This document shows, piece by piece, positions 11,001 to 23,100 of a stretch of 64,000 nucleotides of DNA. The notes beneath the pieces are model-generated. The model saw only the letters and a program-made list of their open reading frames with translations, had not been told where the DNA came from and did no database searches. Each line of letters opens with the position of its first letter. Within the stretch, counting starts at the first letter, position 1. Source of the DNA: Pipra filicauda. Taxonomy: Eukaryota; Chordata; Aves; Passeriformes; Pipridae. The position numbers were made by a program, and so were the translations under genes. Where the stretch lies: the NCBI RefSeq assembly GCF_003945595.2, contig NW_024104670.1, positions 186,001 to 250,000 on the forward strand. Reading direction: 5' to 3'.

Positions 11001-14000
11001 CTCTGGGGGCTGGGAGAGGCTCCTTTGGTTTACCCTGTCCTGCACTTCTCCCACCCCCAGCAAACGTGGCATCCCCAAATTCCCCCCCTGGAGAATTAGA
11101 GCCCCTGGGATTTTGGAGGGAGCAGAGAGGGAGTGTCTGGGTACAGGCAGCTCCCCCCTGGGGCACTTCCCTGCAGGGAGTGCCAAAATACCCCAGCACA
11201 GAAAGGTGGGTTGGTAGAATTCCAGCCTCGGGGCCTTGAACCAAAATCCTGGGGAGGGAAGAGGATCATTAACTTGGATCACTGGGGGAGTAAAGCTTCC
11301 TTAATAGCCCAAGGGGAATAGATTTCCTGGTATGCAATCTGGGATCTCGAGGGTAATTAGCAGAGGCAGAATAGGGTCTTGATTTCAGATCCTGGCAGAG
11401 GAAGTGATTGGTTTTAACAAGACCAAATCAGCAGGAGAACAGAAAGCTGAGGAATGTTCCAGTTTTGGCAGAAATTCTGAATTTATTTTTTTTCTTTCTA
11501 AAATTAGATTTTTTTTTTTCATATTTGAAATATTTCTGGTGGGGTTTTTTTTAAGCCCAGCTCAGCACCTGAGCTGTGGTTCTGTGTGGTTTGGGATGGA
11601 GAGGCCTGGGCTCATCCTCCCACTCTGGGCAGCAGGGGGAGGGGGGGATTCCACCTTTCTGCTCTGCTCTGGTGAGGCCCCACCTGGAGTTCTGCACCCA
11701 GCTCTGGGCTCCCAACACAAGAAAGAACTTGGACCTGTTGGAGCAAGTCCAGAGGATCCCTGGGCTGGAGCCCCCCTGCTCTGGAGCAGGGCTGAGAGAG
11801 CTGAGGGTGTTCAGTCTGGAGAAGAGAAGGCTCTGGGGAGACCTGAGAGCCCCTTCCAGGGCCTAAAGCAGCTCCAGGAGAGCTGGAGAGGGACTGGGGA
11901 TAGAGGGACAGGACAAGGGGGAATGGGTTTAAACCGAGAGAGAGTTGGTTTAGATGGGATATTGGGAAGGAATTCTCCTCTGGGAGGGTGGGGAGGGGCT
12001 GGAACAGGTTTCCCAGAGAAGCTGTGGCTGCCCCTGGATCCCTGGAAGTGTCCAAGGCTGGGTTGGATGGGGCTTGGAGCAACCTGGGCTGGTGGAAGGT
12101 GTGGATGAGTCTGAGGGAAGGGGGGGTGGGACAATGTGGTGTGGGACAGTGTGGAAGTGGTTGGGACAGTGTGGAAGTGGTTGGGACAGTGTGGAAGTGG
12201 TTGGGATAGTGTGGAAGTGGTTGGGACAGTGTGGAAGTGGTTGGGACAGTGTGGAAGTGGTCGGGACAGTGTGGAAGTGGTCGGGACAGTGTGGAAGTGG
12301 TCGGGACACGTGGAAGTGGTCGGGACACCATGGAAGTGGTCGGGACACGTGGAAGTGGTCGGGACACGTGGAAATGGTTGGGACAGTGTGGAAGTGGTCG
12401 GGACACGTGGAAGTGGTCGGGACACGTGGAAGTGGTCGGGACACGTGGAAGTGGTCGGGACGCGTGGAAGTGGTCGGGACACGTGGAAGTGGTCGGGACG
12501 CGTGGAAGTGGTCGGGACGCGTGGAAGTGGTCGGGACACGTGGAAGTGGTCGGGACACATGGAAGTGGTCGGGACACATGGAAGTGGTCGGGACGCGTGG
12601 AAGTGGTCGGGACACATGGAAGTGGTCGGGACACGTGGAAGTGGTCGGGACGCGTGGAAGTGGTCGGGACACATGGAAGTGGTCGGGCCGCGGTGGCAGC
12701 GGACGTGGAGCGCAAGCCGGGCTTTTGTTTTGCAGATTCATGCATTGATCACAGGCCCATTTGACACGCCTTATGAAGGGGGTTTCTTCTTGTTCCTGTT
12801 TCGCTGTCCTCCAGATTATCCCATCCACCCACCCCGGGTCAAACTGATGACAACGGGAAATAACACAGTGAGGTTTAACCCCAACTTCTACCGCAATGGG
12901 AAAGTCTGCCTGAGTATTCTGGGGTAAGAGGAGACTTTGGCTCTTTTCCTGGCAATCAGGAGGTGGCTGCGGGCCCTCTTCTGCCTCGTGCTCCCTCTCT
13001 GCCCGTCGGGCCCCGGTCCTGCCCCCACACTTGTGCTTGGGTGCATCTTTATGCTTCTGTGGAGTCGTGTGCAGAGTCAGAGCCATAAAGCAGCACAAAT
13101 CCCTCTCCTGAAATAAGGGTTTCACTTGCCTTTAAAAGCACCTGAGAATGGAGAGAGCCAAGCACAAAATTCAGGGGATTTTGCTGCTTTTTCTCCTGCT
13201 TCCCCTTGCAAACCCTCTGACCAAGCACTGCACTTCCTCTGCTTTTGCACTTTCCAGCCTGGTCCTTAATGTTGTTTAAATGTAGGTTTTTGTGGGTTTA
13301 ATTTCCTCTCTCCATATGGGCTTAAAAATAAATAAATAAAACAAATTGGAAAAATAAAAGCTGCTAAGAACTTCCTTGAGAGCCATTTGACTGCTCTGGG
13401 CTTCCACCTCCACTGAGGCTGTGGGGCTGAGCTGTGGGTGGGATGAGTTAAAAGCACAGCTCCTGTGCTGCCTGTTCCAACAGGCTCCACTGCTGCAAAT
13501 CCTTGTTCCTCCCCTGCTGGAGTTTTAAACACGGGAAAGTCCTGGTTGAATGAAGAGTTTCCCAGAGAAACTGTGGCTGCCCCATCCCTGGAAGTGTCCA
13601 AGGCTGGGTTGGGTGGAACTTGGAGCAACCTGGGCTGGTGGGAGGTGTCCCTGCCCATGGCAGGGGGTGGGATGAGACGGAGCTTGAAGGTCTCTTCCCA
13701 CCCAAGCCATTCCAAGAGAAGGGGCAGCAACAGCTGGATGTGATCACCCCCCAGGAAGCTGAGTCCTGGTGTGGCTGTAAAACTGCCTTTCCTGGGATGG
13801 TTCCAGCAGTGCTGTGGCTGTGCCCCAGAGCTGGTCCCAGCAGCTGATGGGTCCTGGCAGGGAGATGGATCCTGCTGGGAAACACCTTCTTGATCCACGA
13901 GCTGGATGCCAACACCTGCCAGTGGCCAGGACATGCAGGGCATGCCCCTGTTTGAGGGGCCTGGATGCCCAGCAGCTCCCCCAGCAGCTCCCCCAGCAGC

Positions 14001-17000
14001 TGCCCTGTGGCTCCTGCAATCGGAGCTGCAGCAGGGAAGGTGAATTATTGAAGAGTGAACAAAGAGCCTGGGCCTGAGCAGGGATGGGAAGCGCAGAGGG
14101 AGCCACGAATAAAAGGATTTGGGAAGAGGATATGTGGGTCAGCACATCCTCCCTGAGCTCACAGGGAGGCAGGGCTGGAGCTGGAGCTGGGATATTGAGG
14201 GCAAGCAGCAGAACAGCTTTTTCTGCTGATGCTGTTCAGTGCAAAGGGTTTTGCTGCCCCGTGTGTGAGACGAGCACCTCACTCCCGTGAGCTCATGCTT
14301 TTGGGGCAGTGCTTGTGCTGGGGGGCTGCAGGGCTGCAGGAGTGATGGGCCTGTTCGAGTCTGGAAGATCAGATTTCAGTTCTTAGGAGTTATTCCTGAC
14401 CTCAGACAGTGCTGGTAGCTTGGGTTGCTCCAGGCTGCTGGGTGGGGTGACAGCCAGAGCTTCAGAATTCCCTGTTACTTCCCTGTGATTCCTGTGTCTG
14501 TTAGTGGAGTGAGGTTTGTCAGCCTTGTGGTGCTCATTTAGCTGAGAGAACAAGCTACTTTGACCCTGAAAACTTTCTCAATGCCCAGTGCTGTTCTACC
14601 TGTGGCAGCTCTTTCTCCTCCTGTGCCTTTCTCTGGGGTCCAGGTGTGGTTTGTGAGCGTTGCTGGTGCAGGGATGGTGCTCCCTGATCCAATCCTGCCT
14701 GGTTCATTAATTGCTGCTTTTCTGTTTTGCTGTCCCAGCACCTGGACCGGGCCTGCCTGGAGCCCAGCTCAGAGTATCTCCTCAGTCCTCATCTCCATCC
14801 AGTCCCTGATGACTGAGAACCCTTATCACAACGAGCCCGGCTTCGAGCAGGTGAGACTTGGAGCTGGAGCTTCCCTCCACACCTCGCTCCTGGTGGCAAA
14901 TCCCATGCTGGAACTGGGATCAGAAGGAGGTGAGGTGGCTTGGCTCTTTCCCAGCTCGAGCTGGAGGGGGAGTACAAGCCAGCTCTGTAGCAGAGGCTGC
15001 TGAGCTCACCTGAGTGTGAGGGAAGAACATGAGTTGCTGGGGACATGGGATGGCTCTTCCTTTCCCTGCTACACCACTCCTGGAATGGCTTCCCTGGGCC
15101 TTATTGTCCTGCAGGAACCAAACTGCTCAGGTTTTCCTGGTCTCCTGGAGGGGGGCAGCTTTCTGTGCCAACTTTTTCACTGCATTTGTCTCCACCCCGT
15201 GCGAGTCCAGGGCTCTGGGGGCACATCAGACCCTGCCGGCTCTTCCTGTGCTGTGTGAATCAGCTCAGCAGCACAGAGCTGTTGGGGGTCCATGCACCAG
15301 TGCAGCTTGGCAGGCCCAGGAGGGAGAGATGAAGAGCCACTGCAGAGGTTTGGACTCACTGGCCCGAACTGTGTTGGCAGGAGAGGCACCCTGGGGACAG
15401 CAAGAACTACAACGAGTGCATTCGGCACGAGACCATCCGGGTGGCAGTGTGTGACATGCTGGAAGGGAAGTGTCCCTGTCCCGAGCCTTTAAGGTATGGA
15501 AAAGAGCAGAAGGGGGTGGGGGAAGCAGGATAAACTGTTCCTGAGATCCTGGGAGCTGCTCTGCCTGGCCCAGCCAAGGTTTTGCCCCCCTGCAGTGGGT
15601 GGCTGGTCCGGGTGGTGCCCAGGAGCTGTGCCAGGACAAAGGCCTGTTACTGAGCACAATGGCTGCATCCTCTGGCTTGGGTTTGGGAATAAATGGGCCT
15701 TGTCCTCTGGGGAAAAAAAATCCTGGAGGGAGGAGGGCACAGCTGTTGTGGAAACACGTGCAGCATCCCTTCAGCTGCAGGGCTCTGCAGTTCCTTGGCT
15801 CTGTCCTGCCTGTCTGTGCCCTCTGAGGGACACACACAGGGTGTCCCAGACAGCTCCAGGAACTGGAACCAGTGGGATGGGGTGACCCTGGGTGATGTGA
15901 CTGTTGTTGTGTTGATTGTTTGCCCTCTGCTTGCGTTCAGGGGTGTCATGGAGAAGTCCTTCATGGAATACTACGACTTCTACGAAGGGGTGTGTAAAGA
16001 GAGGCTGTATCTCCAAGGACAAACCATGCAGGTGAGTGCCAGCCAGTTCCCCTGGTGACAAGGGGCTGGGGTTGGTGACAGACCACAGTGTGCAGCACCA
16101 GAGGTGGATCTGGGAGATCTGTACTCCAGCTTTGAACCAGCCACGGAACTGAGACCTGAGGGGCTCCTGTGGGTGCAGCACTGCCATCCCCAAATGCAGA
16201 GGGCACACACAAAATATCTCCCAGGCTGTCAGATTTCTGAGGGCTGGGCCTGAGGTGCTCTCCAGGCAAGCAGGTGCTGCTTTCAGCCCTGGCAGTGGCA
16301 CAGTTTGCTCTCCCCTGGTGCAGTTTGCTTTCACATCCAGGTGATCCAGTGCTGGTGGCAGCTGAACTCCAGTGCAGCCTTTTCCTGCTGGGTCACTGGT
16401 AGAGTTTCTCTTTTTCTGAGGCTCCTTTGCTCAGACAGCAGATGAGACCTTCTCTCTGCCACTCCTTGTTCTGTCAGAGGAGGTGCAGAGTGGCTGAGGG
16501 AGGAACAGGGACGGTACAACAGACACATCCAGACAGGTGGAATCCAGGAGCTCCTTTCTGCAGGGAAGGAGACTTTACAGACCACATTGCCAAGCTGTTT
16601 GCATATGAACAGATGTGTCTTCCTCCCTCATCCACCACCTCTCCTCTGACTCATTGAGAAATCCCACTGCTAGGGAAAGATGGAGGTGGTTGATTTAATG
16701 ATCTCGTGTCTCCGAGCCCTTTTTTTCCCTCTCAGTGCTGTGTAATTCATAAACTGGAAGCACTCCTGAAGCAGGAGAGTTATGTTTGGAGTGAGAAATT
16801 CCCCTGATGAGTGCCTGTGCTCGACTTAGAGCTGCAGGGAGTAGTGAACTGAGGCTGTGGTGCAGTTTGGTGACATGAGGGTTGTCTGGTGTGGCCCCCT
16901 CTGGTTTCTCCTTGCAGGAGCTCAGTGCTCTCCCCAGGCTCTGGGAGGATCACTGAGTCGTGCTCAGTTCCCAGAGGGGATGGTGCCATGCCTGGTTTTC

Positions 17001-17723
17001 TGCTCACTTGTAAACAGTAGCACAGGAAGCCTGAAAACAAGGTGCTGGAGAGATGATATCATTGTTTTCATGAGTATTTCAAATGAAGTCACCCCAGGCT
17101 CAGTATCAGTTGAGTCCTTGCCAGATGTGCTGTTTTGTTAATTCTGGGGCCACATGTTGGCTTGTACCAAAGATTCCCATCAGATAGGACAGCACAAACC
17201 CCACCAGCACCTCATCTAACCCTGGCAACGTGTCTTTGACCTGGGATGGGCATAAAAGCAGCAAATATTAAATAACCTTCAAAGACTTTGTGCCCCTGAC
17301 TTGGCTCATCCCTGCTTTTCTTTCAGGATCCTTTCGGTGAAAAGGACAATTTTTATGCACAGTTATTACACAGCTGGAATATCCCTTGCCAGAGGGCTGA
17401 TGGGCTGTGTTAACAGGTTCATCCCTGCTTTTCTTTCAGGATCCTTTTGGTGAAAAGGACAGTTTTTGTGCACAGTTATTACACAGCTGGAATAGCCCTT
17501 GCCAGAGGGACGATGGGCTGTGTTCACTGGCTCACCCCCGCTTTTCTTTCAGGATCCCTTCGGTGAGAAGCGAGGCCACTTTGACTACCAGTCGCTGCTG
17601 GTGCGTTTGCAGGGGATCCGGCAGAGGGTGCAGGAGAAGCACCAGCAGGAGCCCCCGGAGATGGACTCAGAGAGCAGCTCCTCCGAGACAGAGACGGACC
17701 CGCAGGGCTGCTCCAAAGCTTAG
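8021..17723 (+). CDS. UBE2Z: Ubiquitin-conjugating enzyme E2 Z (USE1), complete
   Basis: Coding exons: 8021-8355, 10185-10257, 12736-12923, 14739-14850, 15381-15493, 15941-16031 and 17553-17723 (TAG). All have GT-AG junctions in phase, giving 360 aa (human 354). The first ~100 residues are Ala/Gly/Pro-rich low complexity. The UBC fold starts near residue 108 ([20 protein letters not shown]). The catalytic cysteine is Cys194 in [12 protein letters not shown] (human Cys188, matching the six-residue longer N-terminus). The C-terminal extension ends in an acidic/Ser-rich tail ([12 protein letters not shown]). UBE2Z accepts ubiquitin and FAT10 specifically from the E1 UBA6. The start is the first ATG in the CpG island, beginning [10 protein letters not shown] like the human protein. 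Oddities: a 113-bp triplication of the last acceptor (17303-17570) and a minisatellite ending 45 bp before exon 3. Confidence 0.97.
8741..8885 (-). mobile_element. CR1 LINE 3' fragment (antisense)
   Basis: Starts gaatcacagaatcccacacg, then gggctggaagggacc, 'ccatgggcagggacacctt' and 'aggttgctccaagccctgtcc'. This is the reverse complement of the CR1 3' end, in UBE2Z intron 1. Confidence 0.87.
11650..12112 (+). mobile_element. CR1 LINE fragment, longest copy in window (sense)
   Basis: Runs from the CR1 internal block ggtgaggccccacctggag through 'ttcagtctggagaagagaag', 'gggatattgggaaggaattc' and 'cccagagaagctgtggctgc' to 'gcaacctgggctggtggaagg'. The final ~50 bp are replaced by the 19-bp minisatellite that starts at about 12130. 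It lies in UBE2Z intron 2. No reverse transcriptase coding capacity is seen. Confidence 0.88.
12130..12690 (+). repeat. 19-20 bp minisatellite in UBE2Z intron 2
   Basis: About 28 copies. The left part has 20-bp units (ttgggacagtgtggaagtgg), grading into 19-bp units (tcgggacacgtggaagtgg) with A/G variants at one CpG. It starts inside the 3' end of a CR1 copy and stops 45 bp before the exon 3 acceptor (12735), leaving only a short pyrimidine tract. One frame stays open through the acceptor into exon 3. A strand full of GGG runs is transcribed. Confidence 0.93.
13548..13715 (+). mobile_element. CR1 LINE 3' fragment (sense)
   Basis: Contains cccagagaaactgtggctgc, 'aagtgtccaaggctgggttgg', 'gaggtgtccctgcccatggc' and ends near 'cacccaagccattcc'. 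Lies in UBE2Z intron 3. Confidence 0.87.
17303..17570 (+). repeat. UBE2Z: 113-bp triplication of the UBE2Z exon 7 splice acceptor
   Basis: Three copies of cttttctttcag followed by gatccYttYggtgaRaag occur with exon-start positions 17327, 17440 and 17553, exactly 113 bp apart. Copies 1 and 2 continue with a shared 'tttttRtgcacagttattac' block that the genuine exon 7 lacks. Only copy 3 (17553) continues into the conserved UBE2Z C-terminus ([10 protein letters not shown]). Since 113 is not a multiple of three, each acceptor leads to a different reading: copy 1 gives a 28-residue tail ending at 17411-17413, and copy 2 shifts the frame relative to exon 7. Confidence 0.93.
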
Positions 17724-19850
17724 AGGGGGCTGCTCTGCCCACAGCCCCGACAGACTCCACCACCCACCCACTGCCAGAGCAGGAACACGGGGGCCCCCCT
17801 GCCCCCCTCACTGCTCTGGGAAACGCTGACTGAGGAGGCTCCAGGCTCGCCAAGCCCCGCTGGTGCCAGGCTGCTCCCGAAGGTACTCCCTGTGCTAGCA
17901 AAGCCGCAGCACGTGGCGCCAGGTTATTTTGGTTTGGAAACACCTACACTGGTTGTTTGAGGTTTTTTTTTTTTGTTTTGTTTTGTTTTTTGTTTTTTTT
18001 TTTCCCCTCCATTTGATTAAAGAATGAGATCTAGACTGCAAACCCTTGGCAGCTTCTCTGTTCCTAGACAGTGAGCCCTTCCCCCGGGGCTGAACGTGGA
18101 GCTGTGGCTGTGGAGGCGCTTCCACGAGTCCAGGGTGTGGCCAGGGGAAACCTGGGGCAGGTGGAGCCTCTCTGCTCCGTGGAGCCCAGCTACCTTGATG
18201 TCTCTCTCCTAGGCAGACCAAAGATAAAGAGCAGTGGTGGAGTTTGGGCTCCTTTCTGAAAGCTTTACTCAAGCCCTGGGTGGCTTTTGAAACTCCGGGT
18301 GCAAAGGGGCAGGTGGGAAGTGGAAGCTGCAGGGATCTGTGAGTGGAGTGCAGGATTGGCCATCCTGGCATTTTTGGGGAAGGGAGGATGAGAAACTTGT
18401 TGGTCAGAGATGGGGGGGAAGCACTTACAAACCAGTCTAGTTTGTGTATTATTTTTTTAAGGTGTTGATTTGAATTTAGCATTCTGGAAGTATTTCATTC
18501 GTGTTTCCTCACCTGAAGTTCTCTGCTTTCCACCTCTCCAGTGGGTGTCACATTTTATTTTCCTCCCATCTTCCTCCTGCCACCTCCCTCCCTGCTGCTC
18601 CCTTGGTCCATCAGGTGGAACTGCTGGAAGTGGAATAAGGGGCGACTCCTGGCTGGAGTTTTGTGGAGGTGGATGCCTTGTTACGGACAAATTCCTTTGC
18701 CAAACTTGGCTGAGTGTTGGAAACCTTTGACGCTCGAGTGTATGTGAGTGTTTCAGAGAGCAGGTTTTTCCTGTGAGTGAAGGCCACCCTCTTGGAGAGG
18801 TGTCTGCTGGCTGTGCCATTCCCTCCAACGTGTTCAGTGGGTGCAGGTGAGAAACCCACTTTCTCCAGGTAGTGGAGCCTGGGGAGGATTGATTGGAGCA
18901 GAGTTTTGTTGATAAGGAGCTTATGATATTTTTTTTTTAATTATTTGTATGGGAGCTTTGATAGAAAGCTAAGCACGAAGTTGCACATTGTCCTGGGCCC
19001 TCTCCCAGTTTCCTTAAACACCTTCCCACCAGTTTGGCCCCGTTGCAGATTCCTGGTGGTGGTGGGAGAACTTCAGCACCAGCACAGCGAGGCGATGCCC
19101 CGTGTGCCACGGGATCATTCCCAGCCTTTGTGACTGATCCCAACTCTCACGGCCCTCAGAGCCCTGCACTCTGCAGAGCTGAAGGGTGGAAACGTTTCTG
19201 AATTAAGGTGTTGTTTAACAACCGGAGAAATTTGGGTTTCCCCCTTTAGCAAACCCCCCTGGGGCGTGATTTAGACTGAAAATGTTCCCTGGAGGGAAAG
19301 CTGAGCTGACATAGGACTCGCTGAGCGGGGGGTGAAGGAGTGGGGTTCACCCTGGGGTGAGTTTTGGGTCTCCTGAGAGGTCTGGCAGCACCTCCCACTG
19401 TAAATGTGACGTTGTTTGTCCCCTCAGTCCGTGGTGGGGGGAGCTGTGGCTCTGCTGCCTGCCCGGGGCAGGGCTGGCTCTGCCCCTGTGTGGTGCATGT
19501 GGTGTGACCATCACCCCTCCAAGGAACGAGAAAATGCCTTACTGTGGACACTGCTCACCCACCTCGCATGTGGCTCTAAGAGAAGTATTAGTTTTCTAGC
19601 TCTGATGTTCTGTCCTGCCATTTCTGAATGTCTCCATTTCCAAGTGACAATCCTCAATGACTGCTCTAGGCAGAGATGTTTTAGCAACAGATTTTTAGAC
19701 CTAACTGAGTTGAAAATATATGCACAAGAGTCACTCTAAGATACCTTGTTTATATACTATTGTACATAAGATTCTTTTCTTTTTTTTTCTTTTTTTTTTT
19801 TTTTTTTTTTTTTTTTTGTGCAATAAAGTTTGTTTTGGCAGAATGGAGCC
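17724..19850 (+). other. UBE2Z: UBE2Z 3' UTR
   Basis: About 2.1 kb from the TAG to the polyadenylation signal, without introns or repeats beyond T-runs (17965-18003 and 19775-19817). An early ATTAAA at about 18017 may allow a shorter form. TGTACATA at 19761-19768 fits the Pumilio element UGUANAUA and also supplies a UGUA upstream element for cleavage. The function of these sites is inferred. Confidence 0.7.
19822..19827 (+). terminator. UBE2Z: UBE2Z polyadenylation signal
   Basis: AATAAA right after a long T tract, followed by gtttgttttgg, a GT-rich downstream element. It is the last consensus hexamer before the oppositely oriented SNF8 3' end. Confidence 0.8.
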
Positions 19851-20110
19851 TGTGGTGATTCCTTAGAGGAACAACAACCAACCAACCAACAACTCCTTCC
19901 CAGAGCAGAGCTACACAAGAGCTTCCCCACTTCTTTAGCCAGAATCCCATTTGCATCCTTTAAGACTCCAGATAATTTTCCTCTTGCTGTGACATTTAGT
20001 CTCCAGTAGCAAGTGGCATTTCCACCCCCAGCCAGGGAGCAAATCCAGAGGTAAGCCAGCAGGAGCGAATCCTAGAAGATTTTCAAGGTAGACACTTTTT
20101 ACAAACCCCT

Positions 20111-20116
20111 TTTATT
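20111..20116 (-). terminator. SNF8: SNF8 polyadenylation signal
   Basis: On the minus strand this is AATAAA, about 81 bp after the SNF8 stop codon, giving a 3' UTR of roughly 100 nt. It faces the UBE2Z signal at 19822-19827, so the two transcripts end about 250-300 bp apart. Confidence 0.75.
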
Positions 20117-20196
20117 TCAAGTCCACTGTCCCTGTGTTTCAGGTGATATGCAAAGAACCTCCCGAGGATTCTAGACAGGCACAGAACAGGGAGCAG

Positions 20197-23100
20197 TCAA
20201 GGAATTGCCTCCTTGGCTTCCTCTGGAGTGATTTCCTGAGAGTACAGCTCTGTAAAGAGAGCAGGGAGCCAGTACTGAGGCTCTTCTGGTGCCTGCTCAT
20301 CCAGCCAGGCCATTCCTTCCTTCAGCAAGTGTTCCTGTGCAAACAGAGCAGAAACTGTGAGTGACACTTCAGTGGCTCAGGGGGCATTGCCAGGAGAGCC
20401 CAACCCCACATTTATCTCAGGGAAGGGAGGGGGTAGAACTTGGGATAATTTTTACTCGACCGGGAGAAATATAGTCCAGACATCTTCCTGTGTTCATGAG
20501 CTCACAAAATTCTACTGACTTCAAAGATTCCAAGAGGGCAGGGTTAGGTGGGATACTGGGAAGGAGGGTGGGGAGGCCCTGGCACAGGTTGCCCAGAGAA
20601 GCTGTGGCTGCCCCATCCCTGGGAGTGTCCAAGGCCAGGTTGGATGGAACCTGGAGAACTTGGGGTAGTGGAAGGTGTCCCTGCCCATGGCAGGGGGTGG
20701 CACTGGATGGGCTTTGAGGTCCCTCCCAACCCAACCCATGCCATGAAATCAATGAAGCCACAGGAATATCTGCAGCTTCTGGGATTCTGCTTTCCCCAGT
20801 CTGTGTTTACACGGGGTGTGCTCTGCCTTTGGAATTCCAGCAGCTCAGGATCCCTGGGCATCCCTGGTGCTGCATTCCCACCCAGTGTGTGCCCCAGGGC
20901 TGCAGGAACAGCCCCTCTGGCCCTGAGCTCCCCTGGCACACGAGGCCTCCCCACGTACCAGCACTTGCTTTGCACGTTCCGTCTCCCACTTCAGGCTGGA
21001 CTTGATCTCACTGACTGTCACAAAGCCCTTTTTCTGGGAAAAAAAAAGAGTTAAAACACTGTCAGCTTCGAGCCAAGACTTAAATCCTTAGTTTAGCAGA
21101 GTGGGGACAGTTTTGCCTGCAGGTCTAACCCCAGTTCCCTGCCAGGGAAGCCCCAAGGGGTGTGTAAAGCTGGCCTGGTACCTCTGCCAGCTGCAGGACA
21201 ACCGTGTGATCCATGTTCAGCTCCGCTGGCACAGACTGGATCAGAAACGTTCCACCAACAGGGATAATCCCAAAGCCATTCCCCAAGACCTTCAGCTTCT
21301 TGATGGCCCGGAGGAGATCGTCCCTGAGGAGCAGAGGTCAGTTAGAGCCCCTGGACCTGCCCCCACAGACCTGGAAATGAGGGAGACTCCAGCAGAAGCC
21401 AGGAGCTGTCAGCTCAAGGCAACAGTCCTTGAAGCCTCAGGGCTCCCAGAGAAAACCATTTCAGGCAGCAGCAGGGTGCTAAAAGTCATTAACTGTGAAT
21501 CACATGGAAGTCAAATTTGGAGTCCCCAAACCAGTCACCCCCTTTTCTTCCCCAAACCCTGCTTGATCCCCCTTCCCTGTGACATGCAGACACTCACTGG
21601 CTGACATCCTGAGCAAACTTCCCTCTCCCCTTCAGCACTTGCTGGTGAAGTTCTTCCAGTGTTATCAGCCCTGGGAGACAACAGGAGGGGACAGGAAAAC
21701 ATCACTCATGGCAACAAAACTACTGCAGAGAGAGCAGCCAGGGCTCCTTGTGCTTTGCCAGAGCCCCCCAGTGTCTGTTCATTGTTCCCACTGGGAAGCC
21801 CTGGGGGGGACAATGACCCAGCCTTGTTCCCAGGCAGCTGCTTCCTCCTCCCACAAAATGTGGGAGTTCCACTGGCTCTGCTTCAGCCCATCCCTGGTCT
21901 CAGATTGCCCTTTTGGAGTGAAGAATACCTACTGTCTTTTAATTAAGCACTTCTATCTGGTATTCCAACCTCCTGGACACTGCTGGGATCCTTCAGAGCC
22001 AATCTCAGGCTCCAGGCAGGCTCATACTCCTTCAGGATTGCCACTGAGCCCTGCTCCTTTCCATGCTCCTGAGTTATATTTTAGTTCCCTAGACAGGAGC
22101 AGAGCTGGTGATTTCTGGATCAGTAGAGTGGTGGAGCCACAACAGGTTGTAGAAGCAGAACAAGGACAAAATGATCACCCACCCCAGTGATTAGTGAAAT
22201 CTGAGAGACACAACCCATTTTCCACAGGGAAAAGTGCTCCTGGTTAGTGGTATCTCCCAGGAAGCAGAGTGGGATCCTCACCTCCATTCCTGTGTTTCAG
22301 AGCCAAACAAACTTCAATGATCTGCACTCCCAGCTCGTAGTAAAAGTCTCCAACTCCCAACATCTCCGACCAGAATCCTTTACCAGCTGGGAAGGGAGAG
22401 AGGGAAAAGGGGCTGGAACACTGGGAAAAACATCCTTCTCATTGTGAAGCAGGCAGCTCACAAACCCCACTGGGAGGACTGGGATTTTTGTTATCTCCAC
22501 CCCTTTTCCCAGCAATTCCCAAGCCCCAGGAATCAAAGCACTGGCAGTTTTCCTCAAGGACAAACTTTCCCCCAGCTGCACCACGAGCTGTTTGGGAAGA
22601 GTGAGATGAATCCTGCCCTTCAGCCCAGGGCCTGCTGCTCACATGCCAAGGGATCCACCCCGATGGTGGCACACATGTCCTGGAACTGCACCCGGAACTC
22701 GGGGTTCTTCCGGATCTCCTGCTTGTGTTTGCTGGCAAACTCCTCCAGGTTGGTCTTAAACATGTCCAGCTGCTTGGACATCTGCAAGGGAGGCGAGGAG
22801 AGCACTGAGAACAAACCAGGAGCAGAGAGCACTGGGGATAAGACGAGGCACTGGGCACTGGGCACGGAAAATGCCCTGGGCACGGATGGAGAAGGGGACG
22901 GGGGGGACAAGCCCAGGGCAGGGGGGATCTCCCACCTGGGCCAGCTGGTCTTCGGCCAGGACCGTCCCTCGCTCCTTGTACTTGGCCTGCAGAGGGAGAA
23001 CAGGGGGAGGGACACGGTGCTGAGGGTGGGGAGGGAGCTGGTCCTGAGGGATGGAGGAACCAGGAGGATACAGGGCCCAGGGGAGGCTCAGGGCACCCTG

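Noticed and set aside
11650..12112. Possible functional LINE gene
   Set aside because: Only the CR1 3' region is present, with no reverse transcriptase or endonuclease coding sequence.
11612..13125. Minus-strand frames of 287-391 codons over UBE2Z intron 2
   Set aside because: Antisense of the 19-20 bp repeat and a CR1 copy; no conserved protein.
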